64,000 bases of DNA from the NCBI RefSeq assembly GCF_000688515.1, contig NZ_JHZK01000009.1, forward strand, positions 1 to 64,000, written 5' to 3'. The stretch is from Afifella pfennigii DSM 17143. GTDB taxonomy: Bacteria; Pseudomonadota; Alphaproteobacteria; Rhizobiales; Afifellaceae. Every line of letters starts with the position of its first letter. Positions within the stretch are counted from its first letter, which is position 1. Positions 53,895 to 63,325 of the stretch are shown piece after piece. A program made the translations under genes and the position numbers. A model generated the notes under the pieces. The model was not told the origin of the DNA and searched no databases. It saw nothing but the letters and a program-made list of their open reading frames with translations.

Positions 53895-54878
53895 CTACTG
53901 CGCCTCCTCCAGCAGCTTTACGAACAGCACCGTCAGATCGCGCTCGGGCTGATAATCTTGCCCCGTCCATTCGAAGGTGGTCGGGCCGGTCTTCTCAATG
54001 CCGTCGCGGCACAAGGAGACGAGCGCGTCCGTGGAGCCCTTGTCGATGGTGAGATGGAAGCGGCCGATGGCGCCGCGCCAGTTATTCGCCGTCGTCAGGA
54101 TGTATTTCAGGATGGTCGCCTCGAGCGCGCCATTGGCGCTCGCGGCGAGCTTGCGGGCGGCACCGCGCGCGAAGCTCGCGTCGATGCAAGCCTCCTCGCG
54201 CAGAGTGCCCGCCTCGATATCGTAATCGGTGAAGAAGGTGACCGTCGGAACCGGCTTATAGGCATGGGCGATCTCCACCGTCTCGCCCGGCGGGAAGGTC
54301 TGGCGCCAGTAGAAGGAGACATGCGCCGTCCATAGCGGCATGAAATAGCCGTCATCGTCCTTGGCGATGCCCTCCTGTTCCAGCTTTTCCATGACGCCGG
54401 GCGGCAAAAGATCGGGCCGCAGGCGCATCGCATCGAAGCTCTGCATATCCTCCACGAAGGTGGTGAGCGGGATATTGGCGGCCGCCAGCGTCTCGGTGAC
54501 GTCGCGCCCGGCGACGGTCGCGCGCGCTTCGGTCTCAAACGCATGCGGCTCTCCCGCGACCCACAGGCGGAAGTCGACGAAGTTCACCGGATCCTTGGGG
54601 TAGATCGCGTAGCCGACATCCTCGCTGAGATCGATGGGCGGCAGCGGGAAGGCGACCACCGTGGTGATCGGCTTCTCGGAGGTGTTGCGGAAGAGGTAGC
54701 GCACGGTGACCTTATCGGCGCTGATGAAAAGGTTCTCCTCCAGGAGCGCGATGTCCTCGTTGGGCACCAGCACCAGCTCGCCGGTGTCGAGGCTGGCGGT
54801 GGAATCGTTGGCCAGGGCCGCGTTGCCGGAAAGGGCGATGAAGGCACCGGCGAGGAGAGTGAGAAAGCTCGTCTTCAT
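53895..54878 (-). CDS. Secreted DUF4424 protein
   Basis: A 327-residue protein with a signal peptide (about 1-23, ALSGNAALA) and the DUF4424 core, beginning STASLDTGELVLVPNEDIALLEE. Such proteins are periplasmic and of unknown function. The mature protein has only two or three cysteines and no membrane helix. GGGGG precedes the ATG at 54878; the frame extends upstream without signal-peptide character. It is convergent with the ABC exporter but not clearly linked to it. Confidence 0.82.
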   Translation of the reverse strand: MKTSFLTLLAGAFIALSGNAALANDSTASLDTGELVLVPNEDIALLEENLFISADKVTVRYLFRNTSEKPITTVVAFPLPPIDLSEDVGYAIYPKDPVNFVDFRLWVAGEPHAFETEARATVAGRDVTETLAAANIPLTTFVEDMQSFDAMRLRPDLLPPGVMEKLEQEGIAKDDDGYFMPLWTAHVSFYWRQTFPPGETVEIAHAYKPVPTVTFFTDYDIEAGTLREEACIDASFARGAARKLAASANGALEATILKYILTTANNWRGAIGRFHLTIDKGSTDALVSLCRDGIEKTGPTTFEWTGQDYQPERDLTVLFVKLLEEAQ

Positions 54879-55097
54879 GGCAGTTCCCCCGCGGGCTGAA
54901 CGATAGCGAGCGACATGCCATTGCTTGCCCCGGTCGGACAAGGGGCGAAGCGTCACCGCCCCTGGCCCTTGCGACCGCCGCTCGCAATAGCTTCAGTTAA
55001 CCTCAAACTTTTCCAATCGTTGCTATGGCAGTCGGCCAAGAGGATTGTCTGGCGAGCCTACCGCCGCGCGGCGGAACCCGGCGGAGCGGAGAGCGCC

Positions 55098-56144
55098 ATG
55101 CTCGACATCACCGACACGAGATGCCTTGCCGAGGCGCGAGAGGCGCACCAGGCCGAAGCGCGGCCCGTCATCCTCTTGCCCTATCTCGGCGAGCTTTCCG
55201 GTTTCGCGCGACTGTCCTTGCGCATGCTAGCGCGCAACGCCGAGATGGCGGAGCTGATCCTTCTCTCCGATCGGCCCTCGCCGGATATCGCCGGTATCCG
55301 CCATGTCGATTTCGCATCGGCCTTCGACGCCGGCAATCCGCTCGGCATCTCCTTCCCCGCGCTTGCGGCCAATCCCTACAAGATCTGCGATCTGAAGCCC
55401 TTCCTCAATCTCCTCTTCCCCTCTCTCACCGGCACCGATCGGCGCTGGGGCTTCGCCGACATCGATTGCCTATATGCCGACCGCGTGCTCGCCCCGCTCG
55501 CCCGAGCCGAAGGCGACAGGCCGCGCATGCATGGCCAGTTTGGGCATCTGATGATCGGCGATGCGGCTGCGTTCAGGCAGGCCCAAGAGGTGCTTTTGGA
55601 GGCCGATCGCCGCTTTCCCGCCTACCGCATGTTCGATCCCGGCCGGCATCTGGCGCTCGACGAGTTCCTTTTCCTGCATGTCGTACTCGCCGAGCTCGAC
55701 GCGCACAAAACAATCGCATGGGAGCCCGGCTTTCCCGGCTCCATCGGCGATGTGGAGCCCTTCCACCGCCTGCCCCTCATCGGCAAGACGCGCTTCCGCT
55801 TCTTTTTTGTAAGCCAGGGCCGCCTCTTCGGCGTCACCGTCGCCGGCGATGAGGTCGAGTTCGACTATATCCACTTGCAGAAGCGCCGCGTGATCCTCGA
55901 TGCGGGGCTCACCGGCAACGAGGATATGCGCCTTTATCCGCTGAAGGACGGGTCCATGCGCCTCGTCCGGGCGGGAACCGCAGACGAAGCGCCGCCGGAT
56001 GTCGCCTCCAACCTCGCCGATTGGCGCTACGCCCTCGCCGTCAACGGCAAGCGCCTCCGTCACCGGCTGAAGAACCACGGCCTCCGCTCGCGGCCCAGCC
56101 TTTCGCGGCACAGCGTGCGCGACATTCTCCGCGACATCGCCTGA
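55098..56144 (+). CDS. Putative glycosyltransferase-like protein (DUF6625-type)
   Basis: A 348-residue cytoplasmic protein. The segments PVILLPYLGELS, KICDLKPFLNLLFP, WGFADIDCLYADRV and MHGQFGHLMIG recall the DUF6625 group, which looks like a glycosyltransferase fold with an acidic D-X-D-like metal site (ADIDC). I could not confirm the family. The ATG at 55098 has GGAG upstream; the frame opens earlier, inside the promoter of the DUF4424 gene. Sugar-transfer function is inference. It is a single gene. Confidence 0.62.
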   Translation: MLDITDTRCLAEAREAHQAEARPVILLPYLGELSGFARLSLRMLARNAEMAELILLSDRPSPDIAGIRHVDFASAFDAGNPLGISFPALAANPYKICDLKPFLNLLFPSLTGTDRRWGFADIDCLYADRVLAPLARAEGDRPRMHGQFGHLMIGDAAAFRQAQEVLLEADRRFPAYRMFDPGRHLALDEFLFLHVVLAELDAHKTIAWEPGFPGSIGDVEPFHRLPLIGKTRFRFFFVSQGRLFGVTVAGDEVEFDYIHLQKRRVILDAGLTGNEDMRLYPLKDGSMRLVRAGTADEAPPDVASNLADWRYALAVNGKRLRHRLKNHGLRSRPSLSRHSVRDILRDIA

Positions 56145-56191
56145 GCTTCCATCGGGGCGGAGCGCGCCCCTGCCGGTGCCTCGGAAGGCCT

Positions 56192-57307
56192 TTAGACGCT
56201 GCGCAACGCCTCCGCCGGCAGCATGCGCACGGCCCGCCAGGCCGGATAGGAGGCTCCCAGCACGCAAAGCGGCACCGCAAAGGCCAGTGGCAGCGCCAGA
56301 TCGGCCGCCCGCGGCGTGAACTCGATGAGGTCGCCGAGCGCCGGCAAGGAACCGAAGAACGAGGAAGAGGCGATGCCGAGCACGACGCCGCCCGCGCAGC
56401 CGGCAAGGCCCATGACCAGGCCCTCCACCACGATGAGACCGACCACCTGCATGTCGCTCCAGCCCATGGCCGTCATCATGCCGATCTCGCGCGTGCGCTC
56501 CTGCACGGAAAGAAGAAGCGTGCCGAGAAGGCTGAGCCCGCCCATCACCAGGGCGACGATGGAGATCGCCGTCGATATCGATTCCAGGACCTCCGTATTG
56601 CGGTCGCCCTCCATCACCTCTTCCGCGTTGGAAACCGTAACCGGCAGGGCCTCGGCGATTGCCTGCCGCACCGCCTCCGCTTCCTGCGCGCCGAGTTCGG
56701 GGTCGAGGCGCACGGAGAAGTACGTCACCTGTCCTTCCCGCAGCGAGGCCTCCTGTAGCACCGAGAGCGGCGCGATGGTGAGGCCGCGATTCATCGCCGT
56801 GTCGAACTCGGTCAGCCCGACGACGGTGAACGGCTCCTCGAACATCAACACCTCGGAGCCGACCTGAAGCTGCAGCGTGTCGGCGATGACGTCGCCGACC
56901 ACTACTTCCCTGGCGCCGGGCTCCGGCATGCGCCCTTCCGACAGCGGCACGTCCCGCCAGGCCTGCGAGGCGGGGTCCCAGCCGGAGACAAGCACATGGT
57001 TGCCCTCGCCGACGACGGTGAAGGCCATCAGCGTGCCGGCGACCGCTTCCACCCCTTCCATCGACGCCAGCTCGGCGGCCATGTCCCCCGGCAAACGCGC
57101 CGAGATGACGTCGGTGGCGCTGCGCGCCATGACCACCATCTCCGCGCCCTGCTCGTCGAGCCCCTGCTCGACGCTTTCGGCGATGCCGCGACCGAGCGCC
57201 AGGAGCGCCACCGCCGTGCCGATGGCCAGCGTCACGCCGAGGATGGTGAGGAGCGTGCGCGCCGGCCGGCGTTTGAGGTTCGCGAAGGCGAATTCTAAGA
57301 ACGTCAT
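56192..57307 (-). CDS. MacB/FtsX-type ABC permease
   Basis: A 371-residue protein with an N-terminal membrane helix (about 15-38), a periplasmic MacB-PCD domain (about 45-235) and three C-terminal helices (about 245-360) with the FtsX-domain pattern ERTREIGMMTAMGWSDMQV. Permeases of this type drive mechanical work on lipoproteins or envelope substrates rather than classical transport. It follows a LolD-type ATPase with a four-base overlap, and a MlaC-like protein is third in the operon. Confidence 0.88.
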   Translation of the reverse strand: MTFLEFAFANLKRRPARTLLTILGVTLAIGTAVALLALGRGIAESVEQGLDEQGAEMVVMARSATDVISARLPGDMAAELASMEGVEAVAGTLMAFTVVGEGNHVLVSGWDPASQAWRDVPLSEGRMPEPGAREVVVGDVIADTLQLQVGSEVLMFEEPFTVVGLTEFDTAMNRGLTIAPLSVLQEASLREGQVTYFSVRLDPELGAQEAEAVRQAIAEALPVTVSNAEEVMEGDRNTEVLESISTAISIVALVMGGLSLLGTLLLSVQERTREIGMMTAMGWSDMQVVGLIVVEGLVMGLAGCAGGVVLGIASSSFFGSLPALGDLIEFTPRAADLALPLAFAVPLCVLGASYPAWRAVRMLPAEALRSV

Positions 57308-57999
57308 GCCGCCATCCTCTCCGTCGGTCGGTCCTCCACCACCTCGCCGTCGGAGATCCGCACAAGGCGGTCGCAGCGTTCCGCAAGGCGCTCGTCGTGG
57401 GTGACGAGGACGAGCGCCATCTGCCGCTCAGCTTGCAGGTCGAAAAGCAGCCGCTCCACCGCCTCCGCGTTACCGCTGTCGAGATTGCCGGTCGGCTCGT
57501 CGGCGAAGAGCGCCGCGGGCTCGCGCACCAGGGCCCTGGCGATGGCGATGCGTTGGCGCTCGCCGCCGGAAAGTTCCGAAGGCAGCTGACCTGCGCGGCC
57601 CGACAGGCCGACGCGCTCCAGGGCGGACGCCGCTGTCTGGCTCTGCTCGTGCCGGCCGAGCGCGCCGCTCATCAGCGCCAGCTCCACATTCTGCTGCGCC
57701 GTCAGGGTCGGCAAGAGATGGAATTCCTGAAAGACGATGCCGATGGCCGAGCGGCGCAGACGCGCCCATTCCTGGCGCTCGCCGATCGCGCGCCCCTGCC
57801 ACAGAACGCGGCCCGCATCCGGCCGGTCGAGCCCGGTGGCGATGTTGAGCAGGCAAGACTTGCCGCTGCCGCTGCGCCCGACGATGGCCACGCTCTCATT
57901 CGCCTTGAAGGCGAGATCGAGGCCCTTGAGCGCCACGATATGACCGCGGTCGAAGCTGCGGCGCACCTGTTCCAGGCGCAGAAGCGGCTCGGCGCTCAT
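57304..57999 (-). CDS. LolD/MacB-type ABC ATPase
   Basis: A 231-residue ATPase with Walker A GRSGSGKSC, the LolD-type segment FQEFHLLPTLTAQQNVELAL, signature LSGGERQR, Walker B ALFADEPTGNLDS and the switch His in THDERLAE. The Walker A Cys after Lys-Ser is unusual but common in this group. It sits between the MlaC-like gene (four-base overlap) and the permease. It powers the MacB/FtsX-type permease. Confidence 0.92.
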   Translation of the reverse strand: MSAEPLLRLEQVRRSFDRGHIVALKGLDLAFKANESVAIVGRSGSGKSCLLNIATGLDRPDAGRVLWQGRAIGERQEWARLRRSAIGIVFQEFHLLPTLTAQQNVELALMSGALGRHEQSQTAASALERVGLSGRAGQLPSELSGGERQRIAIARALVREPAALFADEPTGNLDSGNAEAVERLLFDLQAERQMALVLVTHDERLAERCDRLVRISDGEVVEDRPTERMAA

Positions 58000-58745
58000 T
58001 TCCGTCCCGCCCTGGCAAAGTCCTCGATGGCCGGTTCGATTTCGCCGTTGCGCGTGCGGATATAGCTTGCAAGATCGGCTTTTATCGTCGCCACCAGGCC
58101 GCGACCGTCTACGGAAAGATCGACCGCCGTCCAGCCGAGCGCCCCGCCGGGGCGCAATCGCCAGACGAAGACGGCGGCCTTGGCGTTGTCCATCTGCGCC
58201 GTGACGCTGGCCCCGCCCTGCGTTTGGCGCACGCGGCGCACCACGGCTTCGCCCGCGATGCGATCGTCGAGAAGGTCAAGGCATTCGCCCGTCAGGCGCG
58301 TACCGATCGCCTCGGCCAGCTTGCCCTTCAGGCGGTTGCTGTAGACGTTCCAATCCTGACCGGCGCTCGCCTTCGCGATAGCGTTAAGGTCGAAGGTGTC
58401 GCCGACCAGCTTCGAGCAGGCGCTGCGCTGGGGCCCGCCGCTAGGCGCCTGGCGTGCCGCGGTAAGGCGCTCTTGGCTCTTGCTCACAAAGCTCTCAGGG
58501 TCCGCCGCGAGCGCCTGGCTGGAAAGCGCGATCATGAAGAAGGCGAGAAAGGCGACGAAGGGCGCAAGGCGTTCTTGCCGAGCCGGCAGAAGGTTGGTCG
58601 CGGAAGGATTGAGCAAGGGGATTTTCCGATTTGGGTCGAGCTGCAACAAATCAGCAGATAGGTTTCCGTTTCCGGCCGAAAAGCGTGCGCGTGGCGGCAA
58701 GTAGCATCCCCAACCTTCCTCCCGATACGTTGCGCTCAGGGGCAT
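57996..58745 (-). CDS. MlaC-like periplasmic lipid-binding protein
   Basis: Up to 249 residues. The region after residue 80 reads as the MlaC/Ttg2D family: ESFVSKSQERLTAAR, DLNAIAKASAGQDW and the C-terminal GWTAVDLSVDGRGLVATIKADLASYI. A signal peptide-like helix (APFVAFLAFFMIALSSQALA) ends near residue 81. The true start is probably inside the frame and not the ATG at 58745, since the first 40 residues are not signal-like; a TTG at 58616 is a candidate. MlaC carries phospholipid between membranes, usually with MlaDEF; here it heads an operon with LolD and MacB/FtsX-type proteins instead. Confidence 0.72.
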   Translation of the reverse strand: MPLSATYREEGWGCYLPPRARFSAGNGNLSADLLQLDPNRKIPLLNPSATNLLPARQERLAPFVAFLAFFMIALSSQALAADPESFVSKSQERLTAARQAPSGGPQRSACSKLVGDTFDLNAIAKASAGQDWNVYSNRLKGKLAEAIGTRLTGECLDLLDDRIAGEAVVRRVRQTQGGASVTAQMDNAKAAVFVWRLRPGGALGWTAVDLSVDGRGLVATIKADLASYIRTRNGEIEPAIEDFARAGRK

Positions 58746-59020
58746 ACACCACCGACACGCGGATGGCGACCATGCGCCCGGCCGGAAGGCATGGGCGACG
58801 CCAGAGCGGGTTCGCGATGTCCCGATAGGCAGGTTGAGCGCCTATCAGGCGCCGCTGCGATCGTAAACGGAGATATCGTCGCCGGTATGGGCCCGCGGAT
58901 TTGCTCGCAACCTTCCGGGGGGTCAGAGCGCACGGCGAGGAAGCCCGCGCCGAACTTATCCCCGGCCCTCTTCGCCCGTGTTTCATGTCTCCACGGACAA
59001 CCTCGCCCGGCAGCACAGAG

Positions 59021-60079
59021 ATGACGAACAACACGGCCAATCTCAGTCTTCCTTACATCCTCGCCGCGCAGGCGCAGAAGCATGTCACCCACAACGAGGC
59101 GCTGCGCATCCTCGATAGTCTCATCCACCTTGCCGTCCTTGACCGCGACCTTGCCGAGCCGCCAGCCCTGCCTGCCGAAGGGGAGAGATATCTCGTCCCC
59201 GCCGGCGCCACGGGCGAGTGGGAGGCCAAGGCGGGCATGCTGGCGGCCTGGCAGGATGGCGCCTGGGCGTTTCTGACCCCGCGCCAGGGATGGCTGTGCT
59301 GGGTGACGGACGAGGCGACGCTTCTCGCCTTCGACGGGGCGAGCTGGGAGAGCGCGAACGGGCAGATTGAGGCCCTGCCGATGCTCGGCATCAACGCCAG
59401 CGCCGATGCCACCAACCGGCTCGCCGTCAGCGCCGCGGCAACGCTCCTCAGCCACGAGGGCGACGATCATCGCGTGGTGGTCAACAAGGCCCTGGCCGCC
59501 GACACGGCCTCTCTCGTCTTTCAAACCGGCTTCTCCGGCCGCGCCGAGATCGGACTTGCCGGCGAGGACGACTTCTCCTTCAAGGTCAGCGCCGATGGCA
59601 CAAGCTTCCACCAGGGCATCGCCATCGCGGCCGCGAGCGGCCAGGTGAGCTTCCCGCAGGCGCCCAAATTCTCCGCCACGATCAATTACGACCAATATTG
59701 CGCCGCCGATGCCTGGACCAAGATCGGCGTCAACGTCGCCCAACACAACGATCAGCTGGCTTTCGACGCGGCAACCAGCCGTTTCACCGCCCCGGCCGCC
59801 GGCTACTATCTCTTCGGCGGCAAATACCGCTTTAAGGCGAACGCCACGGTGCCTTCCACCATCCTGACGGGCTTCGGCAAGAATGGCGCCGACCCCGCGA
59901 CAGGCAGCGATAGTGCGGAGCAGCAGGGCCCGATCGCGAGCCTCGTCTCCACCGTGCAGCACCTCCAGCTCTACAGCCTGGCGCAGGGCGACACCATCGA
60001 TCTGCGCGCCCGCATGAGCGGCTATGACGGCTATGCCGAGAGCGGCAGCGTCAGCTTCTGGGGCCACCGCATCGCCTAG
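59021..60079 (+). CDS. DUF2793 phage/GTA-type protein with C1q-like end
   Basis: A 352-residue protein. The first 110 residues carry the DUF2793 pattern (LSLPYILAAQAQKHVTHNEALRILDSL, WVTDEATLLAFDGASW), found in head-spike proteins of gene transfer agents and in phages. The end (about 220-345) reads as a C1q/TNF-like beta fold (FDAATSRFTAPAAGYYLFGGKYRFKA). No signal peptide. It is a single gene here, with no capsid, portal or tail genes nearby, so it may be an unlinked GTA component or a domesticated prophage relic. The ATG at 59021 has a weak AGAG site. Confidence 0.72.
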   Translation: MTNNTANLSLPYILAAQAQKHVTHNEALRILDSLIHLAVLDRDLAEPPALPAEGERYLVPAGATGEWEAKAGMLAAWQDGAWAFLTPRQGWLCWVTDEATLLAFDGASWESANGQIEALPMLGINASADATNRLAVSAAATLLSHEGDDHRVVVNKALAADTASLVFQTGFSGRAEIGLAGEDDFSFKVSADGTSFHQGIAIAAASGQVSFPQAPKFSATINYDQYCAADAWTKIGVNVAQHNDQLAFDAATSRFTAPAAGYYLFGGKYRFKANATVPSTILTGFGKNGADPATGSDSAEQQGPIASLVSTVQHLQLYSLAQGDTIDLRARMSGYDGYAESGSVSFWGHRIA

Positions 60080-60139
60080 GAGCGGCGTCAGAGGAGCAAG
60101 AAGGGAGGCGGCGATCGCGCCCCCGGACTCCTGGATACC

Positions 60140-61687
60140 TTACGGACCGAAGGTCTGATTGTACGCTCCAACCTGCGGCGAGCGGCGCAACAGCACGTCG
60201 AGGGACCTGAACATGTCCATCATGCGCTCTTCCGAAACGGGGCTTTCCACCACGACGACCAATTCCGGCTTGTTGGAGGAGGCGCGGACGAGCCCCCAGG
60301 TGCCATCCGGATTGCTGACGCGAATTCCATTCACGCGAACGATCTCCGCGATCGGCGCGCCGGCCAGCTCCTCGCCAGCGGCCTGACGCGTTTCAATCGC
60401 TCGCGCTAGCTGCTCGACCACCTCGTATTTGGCCTCATCCGGGCAATGGGGCGACATGGTCGGCGAGCTCCAGCTTTTCGGCAGAGCCCCATAAAGCTCC
60501 GATAGGGTAGCTCCCTCAGCTTCTGCCAGCATGTCGAGGACGGCGATCGCCGTCACCACTCCATCGTCATAGCCGAGGCCGATGGGGGGCGCGAAGAAGA
60601 AATGCCCGGACTTTTCGAAGCCCGCCAACGCCCCGAGCTCGCGCACGCGGCGCTTGATATGGCTGTGGCCGGTTTTCCAGTAGTCGGTCCTGGCGCCCGC
60701 TTGCTTGAGGATCGGATCCGTGGCGAAGAGGCCGGTCGACTTGACATCGACCACGAACCCCGCCGCTTCATGATGGCGGGACAGATGACGTGCGAGCATT
60801 AGACCGATCTTGTCGGCGTAGATCGGCTCTCCTTTTTCCGTCACGACGCCGCACCGATCCCCATCGCCATCGAAGCCGAAACCGATATCGGCTCCCGTGC
60901 GCACGACCTCCGAAGAAAGTGCGCGCAGCATGCGCAGATCTTCGGGGTTCGGGTTGTAGTTCGGGAAGGAATGATCGAGCTCGCAATCGAGCGGAAAAAT
61001 CTCGCAGCCGAGCCGTTCCAGAATGGCCGGCACAAACGCCCCGGCCGTCCCGTTCCCACACGCAACCACAGCCTTCAGCTTTCGGGTGAAACTTGGCCGG
61101 TCGGTGAGGGTCGCCGCGTACTGCGCCGGGAAATCGTCGACAAAGCGGTAGCTGCCGCCCTGAGCCGCCGAGAGCTTTTCCGTCAACACGATTTCTTTGA
61201 GTTCCAGCATGTCCTCTGGGCCGAAGGTGACGGGCGGGTCCATGCCCATCTTGACCCCTGTCCAACCGTTCTCGTTATGCGAGGCGGTCACCATCGCCAC
61301 ACCGGGCACGCCGAGCTCGAACTGTGCGAAGTAGGCCATGGGAGAAAGAGCAAGGCCGATATCGTGAACGTTCCTCCCCGTCGCCAGCAGACCAAGCACC
61401 AGCGCGTGCTTCACAGGCATGGAATAGCTTCGGAAATCGTGACCCGTCACGACGTCGGAGATACCCCTTCGAGCGAGCAAAACGCCGAGACCGGCGCCTA
61501 ACCTTTGCATACCGAGCAGGTTGATCTCGCTCCCCAGCAGCCAACGGGCGTCGTATTCGCGAAACCCCGTCGGCTTCACCAATGGCACCGTCTCGTATTC
61601 TGCGCTGTTCGGCGGAAGCCGATCCACGGGCCGCCGAAGCAGTGCCTCCCCGTTCGTCTCAGCGCCGAAGGATTTGGCTTCGCTCAC
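60140..61687 (-). CDS. manB: Phosphomannomutase/phosphoglucomutase
   Basis: About 515 residues of the alpha-D-phosphohexomutase family. The phosphoserine loop TASHNENG (Ser136) and metal loop DGDGDR are visible, with GEKSGH-like sugar-binding segment FEKSGHFFF. The enzyme converts mannose-6-phosphate to mannose-1-phosphate (or the glucose pair) for polysaccharide synthesis. I start it at a GTG (61687), seven bases after the manC stop, with GGAG upstream; the frame is open to 61729 inside manC. It is in one operon with manC. Confidence 0.87.
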   Translation of the reverse strand: MSEAKSFGAETNGEALLRRPVDRLPPNSAEYETVPLVKPTGFREYDARWLLGSEINLLGMQRLGAGLGVLLARRGISDVVTGHDFRSYSMPVKHALVLGLLATGRNVHDIGLALSPMAYFAQFELGVPGVAMVTASHNENGWTGVKMGMDPPVTFGPEDMLELKEIVLTEKLSAAQGGSYRFVDDFPAQYAATLTDRPSFTRKLKAVVACGNGTAGAFVPAILERLGCEIFPLDCELDHSFPNYNPNPEDLRMLRALSSEVVRTGADIGFGFDGDGDRCGVVTEKGEPIYADKIGLMLARHLSRHHEAAGFVVDVKSTGLFATDPILKQAGARTDYWKTGHSHIKRRVRELGALAGFEKSGHFFFAPPIGLGYDDGVVTAIAVLDMLAEAEGATLSELYGALPKSWSSPTMSPHCPDEAKYEVVEQLARAIETRQAAGEELAGAPIAEIVRVNGIRVSNPDGTWGLVRASSNKPELVVVVESPVSEERMMDMFRSLDVLLRRSPQVGAYNQTFGP

Positions 61688-61694
61688 GATAGGC

Positions 61695-63110
61695 TCAGCT
61701 CCGATGGTAGGCGTCGTCGAAGCGCACAATGTCGTCCTCGCCTAGATAGTCGCCGCTCTGCACCTCGATGAGCACGAGGGGAAGGATGCCGACATTCTCC
61801 AGCCGGTGCTTCGCCCCGCAGGGGATATAGGTCGACTGATTGGTCGTCAGGATCAGCTCCTCATCGCCGTTGACGATCCTCGCCGTGCCGCTGACCACGA
61901 CCCAGTGCTCTGCCCGGTGGTGGTGCAATTGCAGGCTCAGCCGGCCGCCTCGCTTCACCTCAAGACGCTTGATCTTGAAGCGGTAGCCGGTCTCCAGGAC
62001 GGTATAGCTGCCCCATGGCCGGTGCACCGTGCGATGAAGCCGCGCTTCCTCGCGCCCGCAGAGCTTCAGCGCATCGTAGAGCTGCTTGGTGTCCTGCGCC
62101 CGCTCGCGCCGCGTCACCAGGAGCGCGTCCGGTGAATCGACGATGACCAGATCCTCAACGCCCATGGTCGCGATGAGCCGCTCACTGCCGCGGATATAGC
62201 TCGTGCGCGTGTCGAGCGCCACGATATTGCCGAGGATACGATTGCCGTCCTTGTCCGGCGCGACGAGATCGGCCATGGCGTTCCATGAGCCGATATCGCT
62301 CCAGCCGATATCGCAGGGCACGACCGCAATCCCCTCGGCACGTTCCATCACCGCATAGTCGATCGAAATCTTCGGCGCGGCCTCAAAGCTGGTCGGGTCC
62401 AGATGCAGTTCGGCGAAGCCGTGCGGCTGCATCCGCGTTCCCTTCGCCAGAGCGGCCTGCGCAGCTTCCAGAACCTGGGGGCAATACGCCGTCAGGGCCG
62501 CTTCCATCGTCGCGGCTTGAAAGCAGAACATCCCTGAGTTCCAATAGAAGTTTCCCGCGGCCACATAGCGCTCGGCGGTTTCCAGGTCGGGTTTCTCGAT
62601 AAACCTGAGGACATGCTCGCCCCGCGCTTCGATGTAACCGAAGCCGGTCTCCGGGCGGGCCGGACGGATGCCGAAGGTCACCAGCTTCCCCTCGCCGGCG
62701 CGTGCGACGCCGCGCTCTATCGCCGCCAAGAAGCCGGCCATGTCGCTCACCATATGGTCGGCTGGCGCGACGCAGAGGATGGCGTCGGGGCCGTGGCTCT
62801 CCTTGACGTGGACGGTTGCAGCGGCGATCGCCGGCGCCGTGTCGCGCCCGGCCGGCTCAAGCAGATAGGTGCGTTTCAGTCCGCCCTTCCCGCAGGCCGC
62901 ATATTCCTCCTCCGTCACGAACAGGAGCTCGCGATTGGTGACGGTCAGAAGCTCGGCGCTTTCCGCGATCGCCGTCATACGGCGAAAGGCGTGCTGGATC
63001 AGCGAGATGCCGTCGGCATCCTTGATGAAAGGCTTCGGATAGGTGTCGCGCGATACCGGCCATAGCCGCGAGCCGGCGCCGCCACTCAAGATCACCGGGA
63101 CAACAACCAC
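61695..63110 (-). CDS. manC: Mannose-1-phosphate guanylyltransferase / mannose-6-phosphate isomerase
   Basis: A 471-residue bifunctional protein: an N-terminal nucleotidyltransferase (LSGGAGSRLWPVSR at about 8-21, FIEKP near 173) and a C-terminal cupin (about 355-465, LQLHHHRAEHWVVVSGTARI) that holds the isomerase site. It makes GDP-mannose. It is first of two genes, followed by the phosphomannomutase, and divergent from wecB. The product feeds lipopolysaccharide or exopolysaccharide synthesis. Confidence 0.93.
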   Translation of the reverse strand: MVVVPVILSGGAGSRLWPVSRDTYPKPFIKDADGISLIQHAFRRMTAIAESAELLTVTNRELLFVTEEEYAACGKGGLKRTYLLEPAGRDTAPAIAAATVHVKESHGPDAILCVAPADHMVSDMAGFLAAIERGVARAGEGKLVTFGIRPARPETGFGYIEARGEHVLRFIEKPDLETAERYVAAGNFYWNSGMFCFQAATMEAALTAYCPQVLEAAQAALAKGTRMQPHGFAELHLDPTSFEAAPKISIDYAVMERAEGIAVVPCDIGWSDIGSWNAMADLVAPDKDGNRILGNIVALDTRTSYIRGSERLIATMGVEDLVIVDSPDALLVTRRERAQDTKQLYDALKLCGREEARLHRTVHRPWGSYTVLETGYRFKIKRLEVKRGGRLSLQLHHHRAEHWVVVSGTARIVNGDEELILTTNQSTYIPCGAKHRLENVGILPLVLIEVQSGDYLGEDDIVRFDDAYHRS

Positions 63111-63325
63111 CGCATCTTCCCCCGTGACAGCCGGCCCGCTCGACGAACCGCAACTCTATCCAACAAGGGACAGCCTTGGCTATAAGGCGTCCAGCTTCAA
63201 GGCACGCCATCGCCAGGCGCGGTGCATCGGCGGATGGCTGGCTTGATCGGCGCCGCAACCCCGTGGCACTCACACAGGCAACCCCGCGCCAAAACGCGTA
63301 AGACCGCTTTTCGGAACCATCCTCA

